Part shown: piece by piece, positions 63,146 to 64,000 of the stretch
Position numbering within the stretch: position 1 is the first letter of the stretch
Layout of the letters: every line of letters starts with the position of its first letter
Assembly (NCBI RefSeq): GCF_024166365.1
Contig: NC_064839.1
Coordinates: 16,540,878 to 16,604,877, forward strand
Source of the DNA: Elephas maximus indicus
Lineage: Eukaryota; Chordata; Mammalia; Proboscidea; Elephantidae
Direction: 5' to 3'
DNA: 64,000 bases
Notes under the pieces: generated by a model
What the model saw: only the letters and a program-made list of their open reading frames with translations
Databases searched by the model: none
What the model was told of the DNA's origin: nothing
Translations under genes and position numbers: made by a program

Positions 63146-64000
63146 ATCTCCTTTTAACAAATAATTACATTGTTATAAAGTAAGATTGTATTTACTAGAC
63201 TGATGACTGACCTCCTGGGAGAGCATGTGGATCCAAGTCTGGGGAAGCCCTGTCAGAGGTAGCCGTTTAGATATTGGGGAACAGGGAAACCTCGGGTCTC
63301 CTTTCAGTTCCTATGATTAATATGTTATATACAATAAACACATGTGTAGCACTTGCTACATCTCCAGTTCTAACAGCTTTACAGATACTAGTTCACTTGT
63401 TCTAAGAGAAAGGTTACATAAAAATACAATAAAATCAGAAAAATGGTATTAAGTCCCAGCAAGCTCATGCTGCCTGCTTCAAGGCTGTGAGTCTGAGGTT
63501 GCTCCCTCTGTTGAGAAGGAAATTAGCAACAGCTATGAGGAAATTAAAGACTTGATACTAAACCAAGACTTTCAGTAAAAATCAGGAGGCAGGAAAAGGT
63601 CAGGGGAAAAGAAGCAGGTTTGTTAGAATGTCCATCAATGCCATTTGATGATGTATTTGTCTATGTACCTTCTAAAACCATGTCCTATTCCAGCAGAGAT
63701 GTGTGGCCCAGGCCTTAGGAAATAAGAGTTCCACGCAGGTACCAGGGAACACAGAAACCTTTAACCAATACAGTGTTGCTTAGAAAGACACTGACTAACG
63801 GTGACAACAGAAACCTTCTTGGTATGTGACTGATTCACCTCCTTGGAGAACCTCCCATTATTCACAAGTTATGAGGACATGTGACCCAACCAAGCTGGGC
63901 CAATCATCTTCCCTATTGTGGGAATCTGGAATGATATCAGACTGAGGCCATCCTGTGCTGGGCACAGGGGTGAGAGTTTCAAGAAAGACTGTTCTCTTAC
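63146..64000. other. ZNF599 intron, no feature recognised
   Basis: Searched on the - strand for a KRAB-A exon (about 127 bp, VSFEDV...EEW...LYxEVMLE); none found. No repeat family was assigned. Confidence 0.4.

Noticed and set aside
63205..63290. Possible KRAB-A exon of ZNF599 (tgacctcctgggagag)
   Set aside because: Resembles the reverse of the EVMLE region only over a few bases; no frame gives the KRAB-A consensus and no splice sites fit.

Overview
The window looks like chromosomal DNA of an afrotherian placental mammal, most likely an elephant or close relative. The genes have canonical GT/AG introns. More than fifteen copies of the tRNA-derived AfroSINE family are scattered through it, together with RTE-type LINE fragments that end like those SINEs, and many L1 and MaLR-type LTR pieces. 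No bacterial, plasmid or CRISPR feature was seen.

Region 1 (1-25.1 kb) holds the last seven coding exons of WTIP on the + strand. They encode the three C-terminal LIM domains and a PDZ-binding tail; the exon(s) for the N-terminal half lie left of the window. The first intron in the window (233-18246) is 18 kb long. It carries a nearly full-length but dead class I (gamma-type) endogenous retrovirus in antisense orientation (4780-15691). This provirus has two LTRs, a 4-bp target duplication, a primer-binding site, a polypurine tract and remnants of gag, pro, pol and env. It is disrupted by stop codons, SINEs, a MaLR-type LTR and a 59-bp tandem duplication.

Region 2 (25.1-56.9 kb) is a repeat-dominated gap with no supported gene. 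It contains L1 fragments (several nested with clear target-site duplications), a 3.8-kb L1 with tandem promoter-like monomers, MaLR LTRs, a hAT-Charlie transposase fossil, RTE tails, L2, MIR and microsatellites. One antisense poly(A)-tailed segment near 29.2-29.7 kb may be a retrocopy.

Region 3 (56.9-64 kb) holds part of a KRAB zinc-finger gene on the - strand, identified as ZNF599. The exons present are a KRAB-B exon (61970-62065) and the large terminal exon (57137-58644) with 14 intact C2H2 fingers. Two decayed fingers lie just beyond its stop codon. The KRAB-A exon and the start codon are not visible and probably lie right of the window. WTIP(+) followed by ZNF599(-) matches, from memory, the human 19q13.11 neighbourhood, but without the ZNF302/ZNF181/secretoglobin genes I recall between them in human.

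WTIP is a cytoskeletal/P-body/Hippo-pathway adaptor and ZNF599 is a presumed KRAB repressor; nothing suggests they work together. No new biological system was found. The most interesting points are an AfroSINE that abuts the ZNF599 KRAB-B 3' splice site and supplies a candidate branch point, and an L1 3' fragment sitting at the same place in both proviral LTRs.
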